Assembly: GCA_023213395.1 (NCBI GenBank)
Contig: CM041465.1
Location: 12,462,001 to 12,526,000, forward strand
Direction of reading: 5' to 3'
Length of the DNA stretch: 64,000 nt
Origin: Cycas panzhihuaensis
Lineage: Eukaryota > Cycadophyta
The notes under the pieces are model-generated. The model did not search any database. It worked only from the letters and a program-made list of their open reading frames with translations, and was not told the DNA's origin. The position numbers were made by a program, and so were the translations under genes. This document shows, one piece after another, positions 21,377-32,624 of this stretch (position 1 is the first letter of the stretch; each line of letters opens with the position of its first letter).

Positions 21377-21912
21377 ATGGCATTACTCATTTTCACCGAT
21401 GGTAGAAGCTATGGTAATCTAGGCCCTTCTGGCACTGTGTGGATTCTCTGTGATCCTTCCAGACATGACTTTATGCATTCTGGTATCTTCCTTCTGAGGC
21501 CATCAATAACAAAGTTAAGTATATAGTTGTTATTGAGGCCCTTACCAATGCGCTCCGCTTCCACTGTGGGTCTATCATTCTCTTCTATGACTCTCAAGTT
21601 ATGGTGTCCCATCTCACCCAGGTCTACCAGGTATGGTGCCCATGCTTAAGAGCCCTCATCTCGACCGCCAGGTCCTTGTTGGCTTATTTTCCATTCATTG
21701 ATATTTGACACATTCCTTGGGCCCTCAACGCCAAGGCAGGCAACTTGGATCATCTCGTCCTTGAGCGTCGCCTTCCTCTCCTCAGTGACCCACCTTGAGA
21801 GGCTTGTCTAGTTGCCCAGGCACCCAAGTCTTGGGTCACCTTGTCCTTCATATCGCGATCTATTCATACCTCTGAAAGCTATCCACTAATGAGGTTAAAC
21901 TATGGTGACCAC
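21377..21912 (+). pseudogene. T3 second (archaeal-type) RNase H
   Basis: ATG at 21377 starts MALLIFTDGRSYGNLGPSGT with the first catalytic Asp intact, then VWILCDP. EAINNKVKYIVVIEAL replaces EATNNEAKY, so the catalytic Glu codon has become Lys. LFYDSQVMVSHLTQVYQV follows with the Asp at about 21592, then HIPWALNAKAGNL, where the last Asp is Gly. It is an independent ORF nearly 4 kb after the pol stop, placed beyond the antisense gene. The end follows the conserved stretch GAGGTTAAACTATGG. Confidence 0.75.
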
Positions 21913-22289
21913 TAGGTTTATTTCCTTACTTTACTTTCAGCATATTTCTTCACATAACTCTCACTATTCTTGACTTGTGTCTATACATAGCTCTTTATTC
22001 ATGACATCTATCAAATCTTATGTGTGGTCATCACCACCCTTCCATTGTACTCTCATGATGGGGGCAACTCCTTCATTTGTCATTATTGTCTGTTGTTTAT
22101 ATGGTGACACATAGGCAGCCCCTATGTTGTCTCACCCTTGCCTCTACACCCATGCATTCTGCCATGACACTCACTGTCGCCCTTGGCTTGCACCATTATT
22201 ATGTTTGTTTGTATATATATATGTTACTAACATTCTGTTGCCAACATTCACCATCGCATTACGCCTCTGAGCTGTGAGGCTCTACTACC
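21913..22289 (+). other. T3 untranslated 3' segment
   Basis: It matches T5 44497-44865, with the TGTATATATATATG run near 22209 and the GAGGCTCTACTACC block before the polypurine tract. No gene is seen. Confidence 0.5.
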
Positions 22290-22299
22290 AAGGGGGCAG
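22290..22299 (+). promoter_or_regulatory. T3 polypurine tract
   Basis: AAGGGGGCAG directly precedes the LTR start TGTCTCTTAGC. Position and sequence agree with T2 and T5. Confidence 0.75.
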
Positions 22300-25200
22300 T
22301 GTCTCTTAGCTACTAGGAATGGGTTCTTGGCAAGTCGACTAAGTTAAGTACAGGTATGCTTCCATCATTTTCCTTTGCTACTTCTCTAGAAAGGTAAACC
22401 AAAGCATCCTTTTATTGCATGACTGACTGATACATTTGAGTGATTATCTTGCATTCGCTGCTTGATCATATTGCTTGACACTCTTTTAGCCTATGATAAT
22501 CTGTGGGACATACATCCTCATAGTACTTCACAACCCTCATATGCACCTCCATGTTGTCCTAAGCATCACATAGCCCGTGTGATTTGTTCACAACCTCATA
22601 GCTCCTAGTGCCCTACTAGGTGCAATTGGTGCATTCCTATCCATTTGCCAGCTTCTTGGGAACCCTACCTCTCTGGTACTCCATCGGGTCTAGGTCATAT
22701 GACTATCCTTAACCATATGGACAAAGAGCAACCCCCTCCTAGGCCTAGGGTACCCTCCTTTAAGGATTCTAGATACCTTTTCTTCTCTTATTTTTACTTT
22801 TGTTACTACACTGCAATAAATGTCGCGATACCATGGTAACTATGTAGTACTACAAAGTTTGCTGTGAGGCGACTATTACAAATCATTTTTTAAATTTGTC
22901 ATGATAAATTTTACTTTTTTCATGAAACTTCCATGTGGCTTAGTCGTACCCTAAGTCCTAGCCTAACCCTAATCGTCCATTCAAGCTAGGGTTAGGTATA
23001 AAACCCAAAAAGGACTTTATTTTCCACCTCTTCTTCCATCTATTCTCCTCTCTTCTTCTACTTTCATATGCAGTTTTCTAGAGAAAAACCCTACAACATC
23101 TGAGATACCTATGTCCCAGCCTGAGATCTACATTCTCTAACTCAGATCCATGGTGGTAGGCTCAAGTACAAGCTTCTCTAAGTGAGGATATTCTCCAAGT
23201 CTTGCCTCCACGCTCAACCATCAAGTTTCATCAAGCTTCTCTCCAGGTTTCATAGCTCTTGCAGGGATCCACCTACAAGTCCCATAGATCTATCCTTTTC
23301 TACCATTTCCTCAGGTAGACCTTCCACTAATCTAGCAATAGTAGGTACCACCTCATATTTGTTTCATTTTATTCCTTTTAGCTTCCCTAAAAGAGATTTC
23401 ATTACTTTGTATACCTTTCATTTTACATTTTTCCAGTACATGTAAGAGGCATCCCCTCCATTCTTCCCTTTCTATCTACGTTACCTTCCTGCTTTCTCTT
23501 GGTTTCTCCAAGGAGGCCGTGAGGAGAGGTCCTTAAAGAGTGAGAGAAAGGAGCCAAGGCAGGTTCCATATCCAACTAGGCCTACTCCTCAAGGGCAACC
23601 CCCTCCTCTTTTCCTCTCCTCCTCTTGTGCCTTTCTTGGGCTACCAGGCAGCTCCCGGAAGAAGGCCATCACTGGTACTAGAGTATGCAACCCCTTGCTA
23701 CACTGGTTCTAGGCCTAGGTGCCTCACTTGGGTAGATTTTCTAGCCCTGAGTAGTGTCACATATTGACTTTGGGTTTTGGCTTGGTCAAAGTTGTAGAAA
23801 CACTACACATTGCAACATTTGCAACATATATAGTATTTACAAACCTTATGCTTTTTATTTTTCTCATCATTCGCTGCTATTAGGCTATCCCAATCTATTG
23901 TTCTTGTGCTTGTAGGCAACGTGGAGGTGTTTTCATTAGAGGGTTAGCCATTCCGAGGCTAACCATCCATGTCCTTTATCTTGTGTTGCTTGTTTTGAGG
24001 AGATTGGAAGTTGTTCCTTAGTTGGAAGTTATTTGATTTAAAATGCTTTACTTACAATATTCTTAGCATTTTGCATCTATGTATATATATTTGTTTGGCA
24101 CTATAGCAAACTCTTGGAAAAGGGTAGAGAACCTTTATGATTGTAGGCTTCACCACATCACTCATGGAGAAGGAAGAAACACTTCAATATAGGTACATCT
24201 CTCTCCTTCTTTCCTTTGATCATTTCCGTTTCTAGCATAGTCTCTTTCCCTTTGTTTTTCTTGCATTTTCTTTTCAATTCGGGGAAGGTAAGGAAGCCCT
24301 AATGCCATCGCTTTATGCTTCCCGTGCATTACGGAAAGGAAAAAGAGAAGTAAGTGTGGTGTAATACGACATCCTTGTTTCAACTGCATAACCTTCTAGG
24401 TATGCCGCTTTCCTATTCTTCATAACTCTTTCCCTTTTCTTTTCTTAAGTTTCCTTACTTACATAACCAAAACACAAAAGGAAAAGAGGAAAGGAACTTG
24501 TTTACATCTACTATTTATGTATGCATGTTACTTTTACACTCTTAGGAAAGAGAACAAGATAGGAACTATCCCCCCTTTCCTTTCGTTTGACTGCTTACCG
24601 CCCTTTTAGGCTTGCATCTCTAGCTTGTATGTCTATGCTTGCTTGTTTCTCCTTCTTCATTCCCTTTTTTTGTTTAAAGTGAAAGGAGAGGGAGGACTTA
24701 TATTTAAGAGTAGATGAGAGAGTGTATTTGTTATTTTCATACAATTCAGTTGTCTCTTGTTTACAACATATATAGCTAGTTAGATACCATTTACACTACT
24801 ACACATCAAAGGTTATCTCCCTTCACACGTAGGATGGTTAGGGATTCTTTCACCACCATCCTTTATTCCCCTATGCTCACCTTAGGTGTGTTAGTACAAG
24901 GAGGATTTGTCCTCTAGCACATCCTCCTCTAACCTCATTACACCTATGTTAACTAAACAACCTTGACATCTTCTCATTGGGGTTGGTCCCATGTGCTAGG
25001 TGGTTATCCAACACTATCCTTGCAAGCGTGTACCTCCTATGCCACTTTCCTATATATAATCCATATTGCACCTCTTCATCCCCTATGAGGATCCATTCTC
25101 TCGTTTGGTCTTGCCCTTCCCTTCCGGCCACCTAAGGATGGGAAGACCTTCATTTTGAGGTTATATGGGAAACCGAGGATATCCCTCGCATGTGCTACTT

Positions 25201-25390
25201 GTGAAACCAAAATTGAGTTACCTAGAGGGAAGTTATGCACCATTCGTGGGTCCTGAAACTGTGTTTTGATGTACAGATGGCCTTTGCGGGTGATTCCCTC
25301 ACTTGTTGGATTGACTCATTATTCTGAAGTCTTCTGTTGACCAACCTAATCCTAACTAGGTGTAGTTACCATCGCATAGACGTGATTCTA
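22300..25390 (+). repeat. T3 3' LTR, 3.1 kb
   Basis: It starts TGTCTCTTAGC and ends ACGTGATTCTA at 25390 (GTGATTCCA in T4 and T5). The promoter block is clear: CCTAACCCTA and TAGGGTTAGG arms around 22962-22996 and TATAAAA at 22997-23003; the G-box has decayed to CATGTG. A GGTTAGCC/GGCTAACC hairpin is at 22 bases' span, 23942-23964 approximately. The base after the LTR is copia sequence in a coding frame, so 25390 is the insertion edge. Confidence 0.85.
22962..23003 (+). promoter_or_regulatory. T3 LTR promoter: inverted repeat plus TATA box
   Basis: CCTAACCCTA and TAGGGTTAGG form a 10-base inverted repeat whose right arm touches TATAAAA. The same arrangement is present in both T5 LTRs. About 30 bases downstream is a pyrimidine-rich tract where transcription could begin. 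Transcription of the element would be rightward. Confidence 0.65.
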
Positions 25391-26400
25391 GTTGGTAGTG
25401 TAGATGAGACTACCTACAAGTTTCATGTAGAGTGTTGCATCTACCTCCTTAGTGTCACCATGAATAGAGAGTTTGGTATTAGGGTCCATAGGTAAAGCCA
25501 CTAGTTGAGCATCTTCTAACTAAAACTTAGTTAAAAGATTGTTGATGTATTTTTCTTTGGAGAGGAAATTATTTCTATTCTTTTGTGTTACTTCAATTCC
25601 CAAGTAATATTTCATTAAACTGAGGCCAGACAATTCAAATGTTTTGCCAATGTCCTTTTTTAGCTGTTTTATTACATGTTTGATGTTACCTATTACTAGT
25701 ATGTCATCCACAAGGATTATGAGATAAGTGACTTTATCTTTTTGGCACTTTATAAACAATGTTGCATCAATATCTTAGTAGTCATAAACCTCATATCCAA
25801 GTTACCTCATTCTTTTAGACAACTTGGCAAACCAAGCATGAGGGGCTTGTTTAAGGATATACAAGGACTTTTTAAGCTAACGAACCTTGTGATCTTGACC
25901 TTTGATCTCATATCCTTATAGCTAAGTCATATAAGTTTCTTCTTAAAGATCCCCATTGAGAAATGTCATCTTAATATTGAGCTGGTAGATTTTCTAACCA
26001 TGTTGAGCAGCTAAGGCTATAAGAGTTCTAATTATAGGCCACTTGGTTATAAGTGTAAAGACTTTAGTGTAGTCGATGCCTTCCCTTTGTGCGAATTCTT
26101 TAGCTTGCAACCTTGACTTATATTTTTCTAGGGTGTCATCTAATTTATATTTGTTTTTTAACACCCATTTATTTTGAACTACCTTTCTGCCAAGTGGTAG
26201 ATTAATGAGCTCCCATATACCATTTTTTATGAGAAATTAGTATTCTTTGTTCATTGCATTTCTCCATACTGTATGATTTTTAACTTCCTAGAAGATCTCA
26301 GTATATAATGATTTCTATATCCTTTCTCTAAGGGCACTTTGAGTGCTAATTTTTCCCACCTCATCTGGTCTATGTCCTTATTAAGCCGGTAGGCTTCATG
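25391..26400 (-). pseudogene. K1 reverse transcriptase, C-terminally cut
   Basis: The clearest block is at 25520-25759: LIILVDDILVIGNIKHVIKQ and LSLMKYYLGIEVTQ. LVDD is the copia catalytic box (normally YVDD) at about 25689-25711. The frame continues after a stop with DAQLVALPMDPNTKLS and TLYMKLVGSLIYTTN, and is cut off at the T3 LTR. The N-terminal part up to 26400 is recognisable only in fragments. Confidence 0.8.
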
Positions 26401-26599
26401 GGATCCTTGAGTTAGGAATGAGGTCCTCATTTCCTGAACTTCTTAGTTCTCATATTATTCATTAAAATGATCATTTTATGAGAAGGATATTGATTCACCT
26501 GAGGAAGGTGGTCCTTTTACCACTATTTTGCCTTTGTCAACTGAAGGAGGAGAGGATAATTCTTCTATAATAGATTTACCTTTGTCAACTCTACTATCT

Positions 26600-27776
26600 T
26601 CAAAGGATGGTGCTAGATGTGTACTCATTAGTTCAGAGTCATAACTTATATCCTCTGAGGCTATATTATCAGCTTCTAATATTTCGAGTAATTTATATCT
26701 ATCCCCATTCCCCTAAATTTTACAATTTGAACAACATACTTGATAATATCATTATAGTAGCATGGGGGTATTTTGGAGTTCAGTCTAAGTAATTGATCCT
26801 CTATCTCCATAAAAATGACATTTTTAGTAATGATGATTTTTTGTTGTGAAGGTATAAAGACCTTATACCCTTTCTTATCCATAGGGTATCTAACAAAGAT
26901 ACCCTTAAGTGCCCTTGGCTAGAGTTTATTTCAATCTACATCCAAAATATAGGCATAGAATATAGAGCCAAAAATTTTAAAGTAGCGAATAATGGGGTCT
27001 TATCCTGACCACTTTTTATTAGGTGATTGTCCTTCCTTTAATGGGCTAACAACACTGATATAATAAATAACTATCCAGAGGGCTTCGGCCCATAGGTAGG
27101 GAAGTACATTTTTGCATACCAACATAGTCCGAGTCATGTTCATGATTGTCCTATTCATGAGCTTGGTAACTCCATTTTGCTATGGGATACCTGCTACTAT
27201 TATTTGATGTTTAACACCATTGTCTTGAAGGTAGCTTTTAAACTCATATGAGGTATATTCACCACTATTATCAGTTTGAAGACATTTGAGTTAATAACCT
27301 GACTCTTTTTCAGTGTGGGTTTTGAATTCTTTAAATACACATAAGGCTTCATCTTTCTTATGTAAAAAAATTACCCATACTTTCCTAGTGAAATTATTAA
27401 TGAAGGAGATGTAATATAACTTGCCCTTTAATGAAGGAATAGGCATTGGTCTGCATAGATTAGAGTCTACCAATTGTGATGGATAGATCAATTTCCATTG
27501 ACTTTTAGGAAAGGGTTGTCGATGAGATTTGTCAATGATACAAGCTTCACATTTGAAGGGCTTGGAGGAGAACTTTGGAAGACTTAAAAGAGTGTTACAA
27601 AGATCTCTAAGTCTATTGATATGAACATGGCCCATGTAAGCATGCCAAAGAGCTTTTAGTGACAACATTGGGTGGGTTAAGATGGTGTTAAATGTAAATT
27701 CTTCATCGGCATAAGGGCTTTGGGCACAATGGGCTTTAGAAGGTGGAGAGTCATTTAGTCGAAAGAGTTTACCAGT
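26600..27776 (-). pseudogene. K1 GAG-pre-integrase and integrase domains
   Basis: The frame reads TGKLFRLND, LWHAYMGHVHINRLRDLCN and FKCEACIIDKSHRQPF, which form the HHCC zinc site. Then come SNLCRPMPIPSLKGK and ISFINNFTRKVWVIFLHKK. In functional relatives these are SDLCGPM and IDDFT, so first-Asp and neighbouring positions have turned to Asn. Downstream are LQTDNSGEY with the second Asp and PQQNGVTKLMNRT, where the catalytic Glu has become Lys. The changes are G-to-A type, as expected of decay. The 27803 end of the longest frame is an artefact of reading into the T4 LTR. Confidence 0.85.
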
Positions 27777-30700
27777 TGTTTCCTGGCTACCAGGAATGGA
27801 CATAGGCGAGTCGACTCAGGTAAGTACAGGTACACTTCTATCCCTTACCTTTGTCAATTCTAAGAAAGGTAAATTGAAGAATCTTTTCTACATTACATGA
27901 TTATTTGGTTAATTGTGTGGCCATTATGCATCCATTGCTTGATCATGTTGTATTATACCACTTTAGCCTATGACAATCTAGGGATATGCATCCCATGGCA
28001 TTCCAGAACCCTCTTCCATATCTCCATGTTATGCCCAAGTATTAGTTGGCCCTCGTAGCCTAATCACATTGTCCATTGGCACACCTTGACCTCTAGTGCC
28101 TTGCCTAGGCATGGTTAGTGTCTCTTCACTTATTTATTAACTTTTTAGGAGCTTCTTTCCTTTGGTATTTTGCCTATTATAGGTTTCTTTGGACCCATGA
28201 GTGTTCCCTACCACTTGGATAGAGTGCCACACCCCTCCAGGTTTGAAGTACCCCCCTTTTCTGAGCTCCCAAGCTTCCTTTTGTTTATGTTTCTATCACA
28301 TTGTGATAAAGATTGTGGTATTGTTGTAAACTTCACAGTACCATGAAGTATACTATGGGGCGATCATCACACATTATTTTTTTAAAATCTATCGTGGCTA
28401 ATTTCAAAATTATTACAAAATTGCCACATGGAAGAGATGTATTCCTGGCCCAAGCTAAACCCTAAACACTCAATTAAGCTAGGGTTGGGTTTAAAAACCT
28501 AAAAATTCACTCATTTCTTCCTCTTCCACTCTCTCCAACTGTCTCTCTTACTCACTCTTGAGACCTTTCTATAGAAATATCCTATAATAATACAGGTCTG
28601 ACACACCAACTTCCCAGCCTGATACTAGCCCTCTGTAGCTCTAGATCTACAACAATAGGACTGCAACATGGATAACTAAAGGAAGGATGCTCTCCAAGTA
28701 CTCTGTCAAGAACATATCTTTTATCTTATTCCAGTTTTGTCTTTAGTTTGTTGTTCCTTTTAGGTTTCACTTATAAACCCTATAAGGCCTTCCTTTCTCT
28801 CTTATTTTCCAGGTAGATCTACCCCCGATCTACCCATAGCAGGTACTCATCATCCTTTATTTTACTTTCCCTCTTTAAAATTTTTTAAAAGTTGTTTATA
28901 TACTTTCTACAACACTTTTTTTCTCCAGTTTTGCTACTGTAAATATGAGGCAAACCCTCCCTTTCTCATTTGCTCACTGTTTCCTTCTAGCTCTTCCCTG
29001 GTTTTTCTTAGGAGGTAGTGAGGAAGAGGCTTCCAAGGAGAGTGAAAGGAGTAAAGGTGGGGTTTCATACCTAATAAACCTTCTCCTCAAGGGCAGTCCC
29101 CTTCTCTCCCTACCTCTTCCTCCCCCATGCTTCCCTTGGGCTTCTAAAGGGCTATTTGAAGGGAGGTTACTGCTAGTAGTAGCATATGTAGCCCATTATT
29201 ACACTTGCTCTCTACTTTGTAGACCTTACACAAGTAGGATTAGAACCCTAAAATACACCCTAGCCATCACTTGGTGTTAGGCTAGGTTAAGGTTGCAAAA
29301 GTTACACTTCATAGATTTTGTAACATTAACAACGCATGCAATTTCGCCTGTAATCTGTTGTTTGCATCTCAAGGTTTTGTTACATTTGCCCTGCATTGCC
29401 ACTTTGGTACTTGGACAACATGGAGTATCGAAGACTTGGGAGGGTTAGCCATTCTGAGGCTAATCGCACCCTTTCTCCTCTAAGTCCCTTTTTCATATTA
29501 TTTGCAAGTTAGCATAAAAAGGAGTTGAGAGTTAGTCTTATGTTGTAAATGTTTCTTTGACTTAGATAGTTTGCATCATATTATTCTATATATTGAACAT
29601 ATAACCCTTGTGTTCTTTTTTCCCTATAGGAAAGGGAAAACATTGCTTGATTGTAGGTTCCCTTCTTGCTATGTGTGGAGAGGAAGGACATGTCCAATCT
29701 AGGTATGTTCTTGCCTTTCTGATCACTATTTCTTTTGAGTCCTTTTGTTACAACTCTTCCTTTCTCTTTCATTTTCCTTTAGATTTGTGGAAGGTAAGAA
29801 AGCCCATACCCTTCTTCACTAGCACCACTCTGTCATGCTATCTGCAGTTAGGAATAACATGAAGAAAGTGAATACAACAAGGGGTAGCACTCCTTCAGCC
29901 ACTTAGTTCCCATGTACACCTCCTGCTTCCCTTTAGTCCTCTTTCTCTTGCTTCCATTCCTTTACCCCCATATATCACTTAAATGAAAAGAAAAGAAAGG
30001 GAATTTGCACATATCATTTGTACTTAGTTAGCATTCTTTCTTATTTGACAAAGTGCATGAGATAAAAATCATATTTATTACACATCTATTTGTTGCATGG
30101 TTAGTTGAACTTGCACCCCTTGCATAGATCTTGCATCACACATAACTTCCGTATTAGTTCTCCTCCTTTTACATTTGAAAGTTAATGAGAGCGAGCATAT
30201 ATATACATGAGTGAATAAGTGGGTTTTTATGCTATTCTTTTCTATTCTTTTTGAAAGACCTCTATTGCACACAAGAACACATTATCATATACACAACCTC
30301 ATCAACACACTTTGTATAGCGACCAATATACAAAAGTATTAAAACATTTCCATTAATAACTCACACTCCTAATACCACCTTAGGTGTAGCACCTTAAGGG
30401 CATTCCCCTTTCAAGGTTCCCCTTCTTCTTTGGTCATTATTTTATTTATTATAGCTAGGCCACCCTAGCATGACCTTCAGGTTAGTTCTACACCCGTAGA
30501 ATTGACCACCTTCCCAATCTTTCATGAGTGCATACTGCCCTTATTTCCTACCTAAAACCACATCTTATATCCCCTTTTCATGCAAGGAGCCATTTCCTTG
30601 CATGTCCTCTCCTCCCTCCTTTGGCCATCCAAGGGTATGAGGGCCCATCTTTTGAGGTTACTTGGGAAACTGAGCATATCCCTCATCTCTTTATCACTCC

Positions 30701-30889
30701 CAATCAAGGTAGAGTTGCCTCAAAGGGGTTTGTGCACTATTTATGGGTCCCAAACCTGCAGTCTAATGTAGGGACATCCTTCATGGGTGATTTCCTTTAC
30801 TTTCCTACTAGATCCTTAGCCTTGAAACCCTTTATTGGTTGGTTTGATCTTAACCAAGTGTGGTTACCTCCCTAATAGGTGTGATTCCA
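27777..30889 (+). repeat. T4 5' LTR, 3,113 bases
   Basis: It starts TGTTTCCTGGCTACC directly after copia coding sequence and ends GTGTGATTCCA. Its length equals that of the T5 5' LTR. CAG|GTAAGTAC occurs about 45 bases after its start. The promoter region near 28440-28500 has AAACCCTAAAC and CTAGGGTTGGGTTTAAAA. The G-box is CACATG. GGTTAGCC/GGCTAATC is the decayed hairpin near 29447. Confidence 0.85.
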
Positions 30890-30890
30890 C

Positions 30891-30908
30891 TAGCGACCAT
30901 AGTGGAGA
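30891..30908 (+). promoter_or_regulatory. T4 primer binding site, degenerate
   Basis: One base after the LTR is TAGCGACCATAGTGG. Compared with T5 (TGGCGTCCATACTGG) it suggests a TGGCGACC-type site as used by other Tat elements, for which I recall a tRNA-Arg primer. The tRNA assignment is from memory of the group and is less certain than the position. Confidence 0.55.
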
Positions 30909-31140
30909 GCTGCCAGTAAGGGATTAATCCTCTCTCCCTTCTTATTGGTGCTACCTCCTTTTCAGTAGATCTCCTTGGTTTATTAGGCAGCCCCCAACAC
31001 TTATCACATCACTTCTCTTGTCCTTCCAATCTTTAGGGGGAACTTGTATGTGACATTTCTCTCGTGGCTTGCGAGGCCTTCCTCCTTTATTGGGAGACCC
31101 TTCTTATCACTCTCTTCCTTTATTAGATTCTGATTCAGCT

Positions 31141-31898
31141 ATGGAGGGATTCCCTTCAGACTGGGCATATCATGCCTATGCATCTGAATCACATGAGCCT
31201 TCTACCTCTTTCCAAGGGCCCACCTAGGAGGGTGAGGACCTTATCTTTTATTTGGGTGACCAAGAACACTTGCAAGTTTGCTACCTCTCTACTCATGAAG
31301 TAGAGGCCTCTTCTCCTCTAGAGTTCTACCACCCTGGTGGTGATTCTTATGAGGATTACCCCATGGGGTCTGCCTCATATGAGGTCCCTTCTACCTCTTA
31401 TGATCAAGCAGATACCCCTCCTATGGATGTTATCGAAGCCCTTAGCCAATGCTTCCAACATGCTCACCTTTAACCACATCCTAAGTGGTTCAAGATCATC
31501 TTGCGAAGTGTTGCAACTCCTTTCTCTACATCTACCTTACCTCATCCATCTCGTTCAATTTCCTTACCTATGATGAGTGTGTCTTTCATTTCATCTTCCT
31601 CTCCCCATAGTCCATGTTCTTTAGGGACCACCCAAGGCATGTCCTCTTCCAAACTTAGGATAAGCATGCCTCCTTCTATTCAAACAATTACACCTCCACC
31701 GACCATAGTATATCTACCATTTGTTAGATCTAGGGGACCTACCTATGTCCCTACTTCTAGCTATATAGGGTTCATCTCTACACACTTCCAAGTTCAACTT
31801 AGGGATCCTTCCCTTTACATACCTCTAGGTTATATTTCTCTATGGTGGCACATTAAGGGAAACTCCTTTCCAGTTTATGGGGTAGATACTTTGCACCA
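31141..31898 (+). pseudogene. T4 Gag N-terminal region, interrupted by T5
   Basis: ATG 31141 reads MEGFPSDWAYHAYASESHEP, a TAG, then FYLGDQEHLQVCYLSTHEVE and PPMDVIEALSQCFQHAHL. It is a Ser/Pro-rich, low-complexity N-terminus homologous to T5 35267-36020. No recognised domain lies in it; the Gag core comes later. At 31899 the T5 LTR begins, and Gag resumes at 47937. The start is chosen because the same ATG opens the T5 Gag. Confidence 0.7.
31894..31898 (+). repeat. Left target-site duplication of T5
   Basis: CACCA precedes the T5 5' LTR; CACCT follows the 3' LTR at 47937-47941. Four of five bases match. Joining the flanks after removing one copy gives TTGCACCTGTATGGGGTCGC, which aligns with TTGCATCCTTATAGGGTCGC in T5's own gag, confirming the site. 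Confidence 0.7.
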
Positions 31899-32454
31899 TG
31901 TTTCTCAGCTACTAGGAATGGGTTCTTGGCAAGTCAACTAAGGTAAGTATATGTATGCTTTTAGGCTTTGCCTTATTACTTCTATAGAAACATAAACCAA
32001 AGCATCCTTTTATTACATGGCTGACTAATATATTTGAGTGATCATCTTGCATCTGCTGCTTGATCATATTGCTTGACACTCTTTCAGCCTATAACGATCT
32101 ACGGGACATGCATCTCTATGGTACTCCACAACCCTCCTATATACGTCCGTGTCATCTCAAGCATCAACTAGCCTGTGTGATCCGTTCACACCCTTATCGC
32201 CACATCATAGCTCTTAGCACCCCGTTAAGTGTGATTGGTACATTCCTATCCATTTTACTGGCTTCCTAGGAATCCTACCTCTCTGGTACCCCATATGGTT
32301 TAGGTCATCCTTTCTATATGACTATCCCCATCCACCTAGATAGAGGCCCAACCCCTCCTAAGCATGGGGTACCCTCCTTTAGGGATCCTAGGCACCTTGT
32401 CCTCTTTTATTTATCCTCCTATCACTGCACCACGGTAAATATCATGGTACCATA

Positions 32455-32482
32455 GTAAACTTCATGGTACCATAAAGTTTAC
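32455..32482 (+). repeat. 28-base near-perfect palindrome in the T5 5' LTR
   Basis: Arms GTAAACTT and AAGTTTAC flank ATGGTACCAT, itself a palindrome; only one symmetric pair (C/A) is mismatched. A wider pair CGGTAAA/TTTACCG (32433-32439, 32478-32484) adds to the structure. Related forms occur in the T2 (10406-10433), T4 (28336-28363) and T5 3' (45433-45460) LTRs. It could form a cruciform or an RNA hairpin if transcribed, but it lies upstream of the TATA box. Confidence 0.8.
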
Positions 32483-32552
32483 CGCGGGACTACTATCATA
32501 AGACATTTTTTAAAATCTATCATAGCAAATTTCACTTTTTTCATGAAATTGC

Positions 32553-32624
32553 CACGTGGCTTAGTCATCCCCAAAGTTCTAGCCTAACCCTAATCGTCCA
32601 TTCAATCTAGGGTTAGGTATAAAA
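32553..32624 (+). promoter_or_regulatory. T5 5' LTR promoter: G-box, inverted repeat, TATA box
   Basis: CACGTG (32553-32558) is followed by CCTAACCCTA (32583-32592), TAGGGTTAGG (32608-32617) and, touching it, TATAAAA (32618-32624). A stem of GCAAATTTCA and TGAAATTGC lies directly upstream of the G-box. The arms also contain AACCCTAA, the telo-box core of plant promoters. All parts recur in the T3 and T5 3' LTRs, and the G-box also in T1 and T2. Transcription start is expected about 30 bases downstream, leaving about 2.4 kb of LTR as leader. Confidence 0.7.

Larger units (their letters stand above)
12666..25390 (+). mobile_element. T3: Tat-like Ty3/gypsy element from gag C-terminus to 3' LTR
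   Basis: The element runs from the Gag zinc-knuckle region through protease, RT, RNase H, integrase, a long 3' region with an antisense gene, the second RNase H, polypurine tract and a 3.1 kb LTR. The LTR ends at 25390 against copia sequence (K1), so T3 was inserted into K1. Its 5' LTR and gag N-terminus must lie left of the window, displaced by the T2/T1 insertions. This copy preserves the most complete 3' region in the window. Confidence 0.85.
25391..27776 (-). mobile_element. K1: Ty1/copia internal remnant, oldest layer
   Basis: Between the end of the T3 LTR and the start of the T4 LTR lies minus-strand copia coding sequence from the GAG-pre-integrase domain to the C-terminal RT. Both edges are insertion points of Tat-like elements, not copia ends, so the remaining copia parts should lie outside the window on both sides. 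Stops are frequent. It is a distinct copia lineage from K2, judged by the protein text. Confidence 0.85.

Noticed and set aside
25391-27776. Reading K1 as a copia element inserted into a Tat element
   Set aside because: The edges are Tat LTR ends, not copia LTR ends; the nesting is the other way round.
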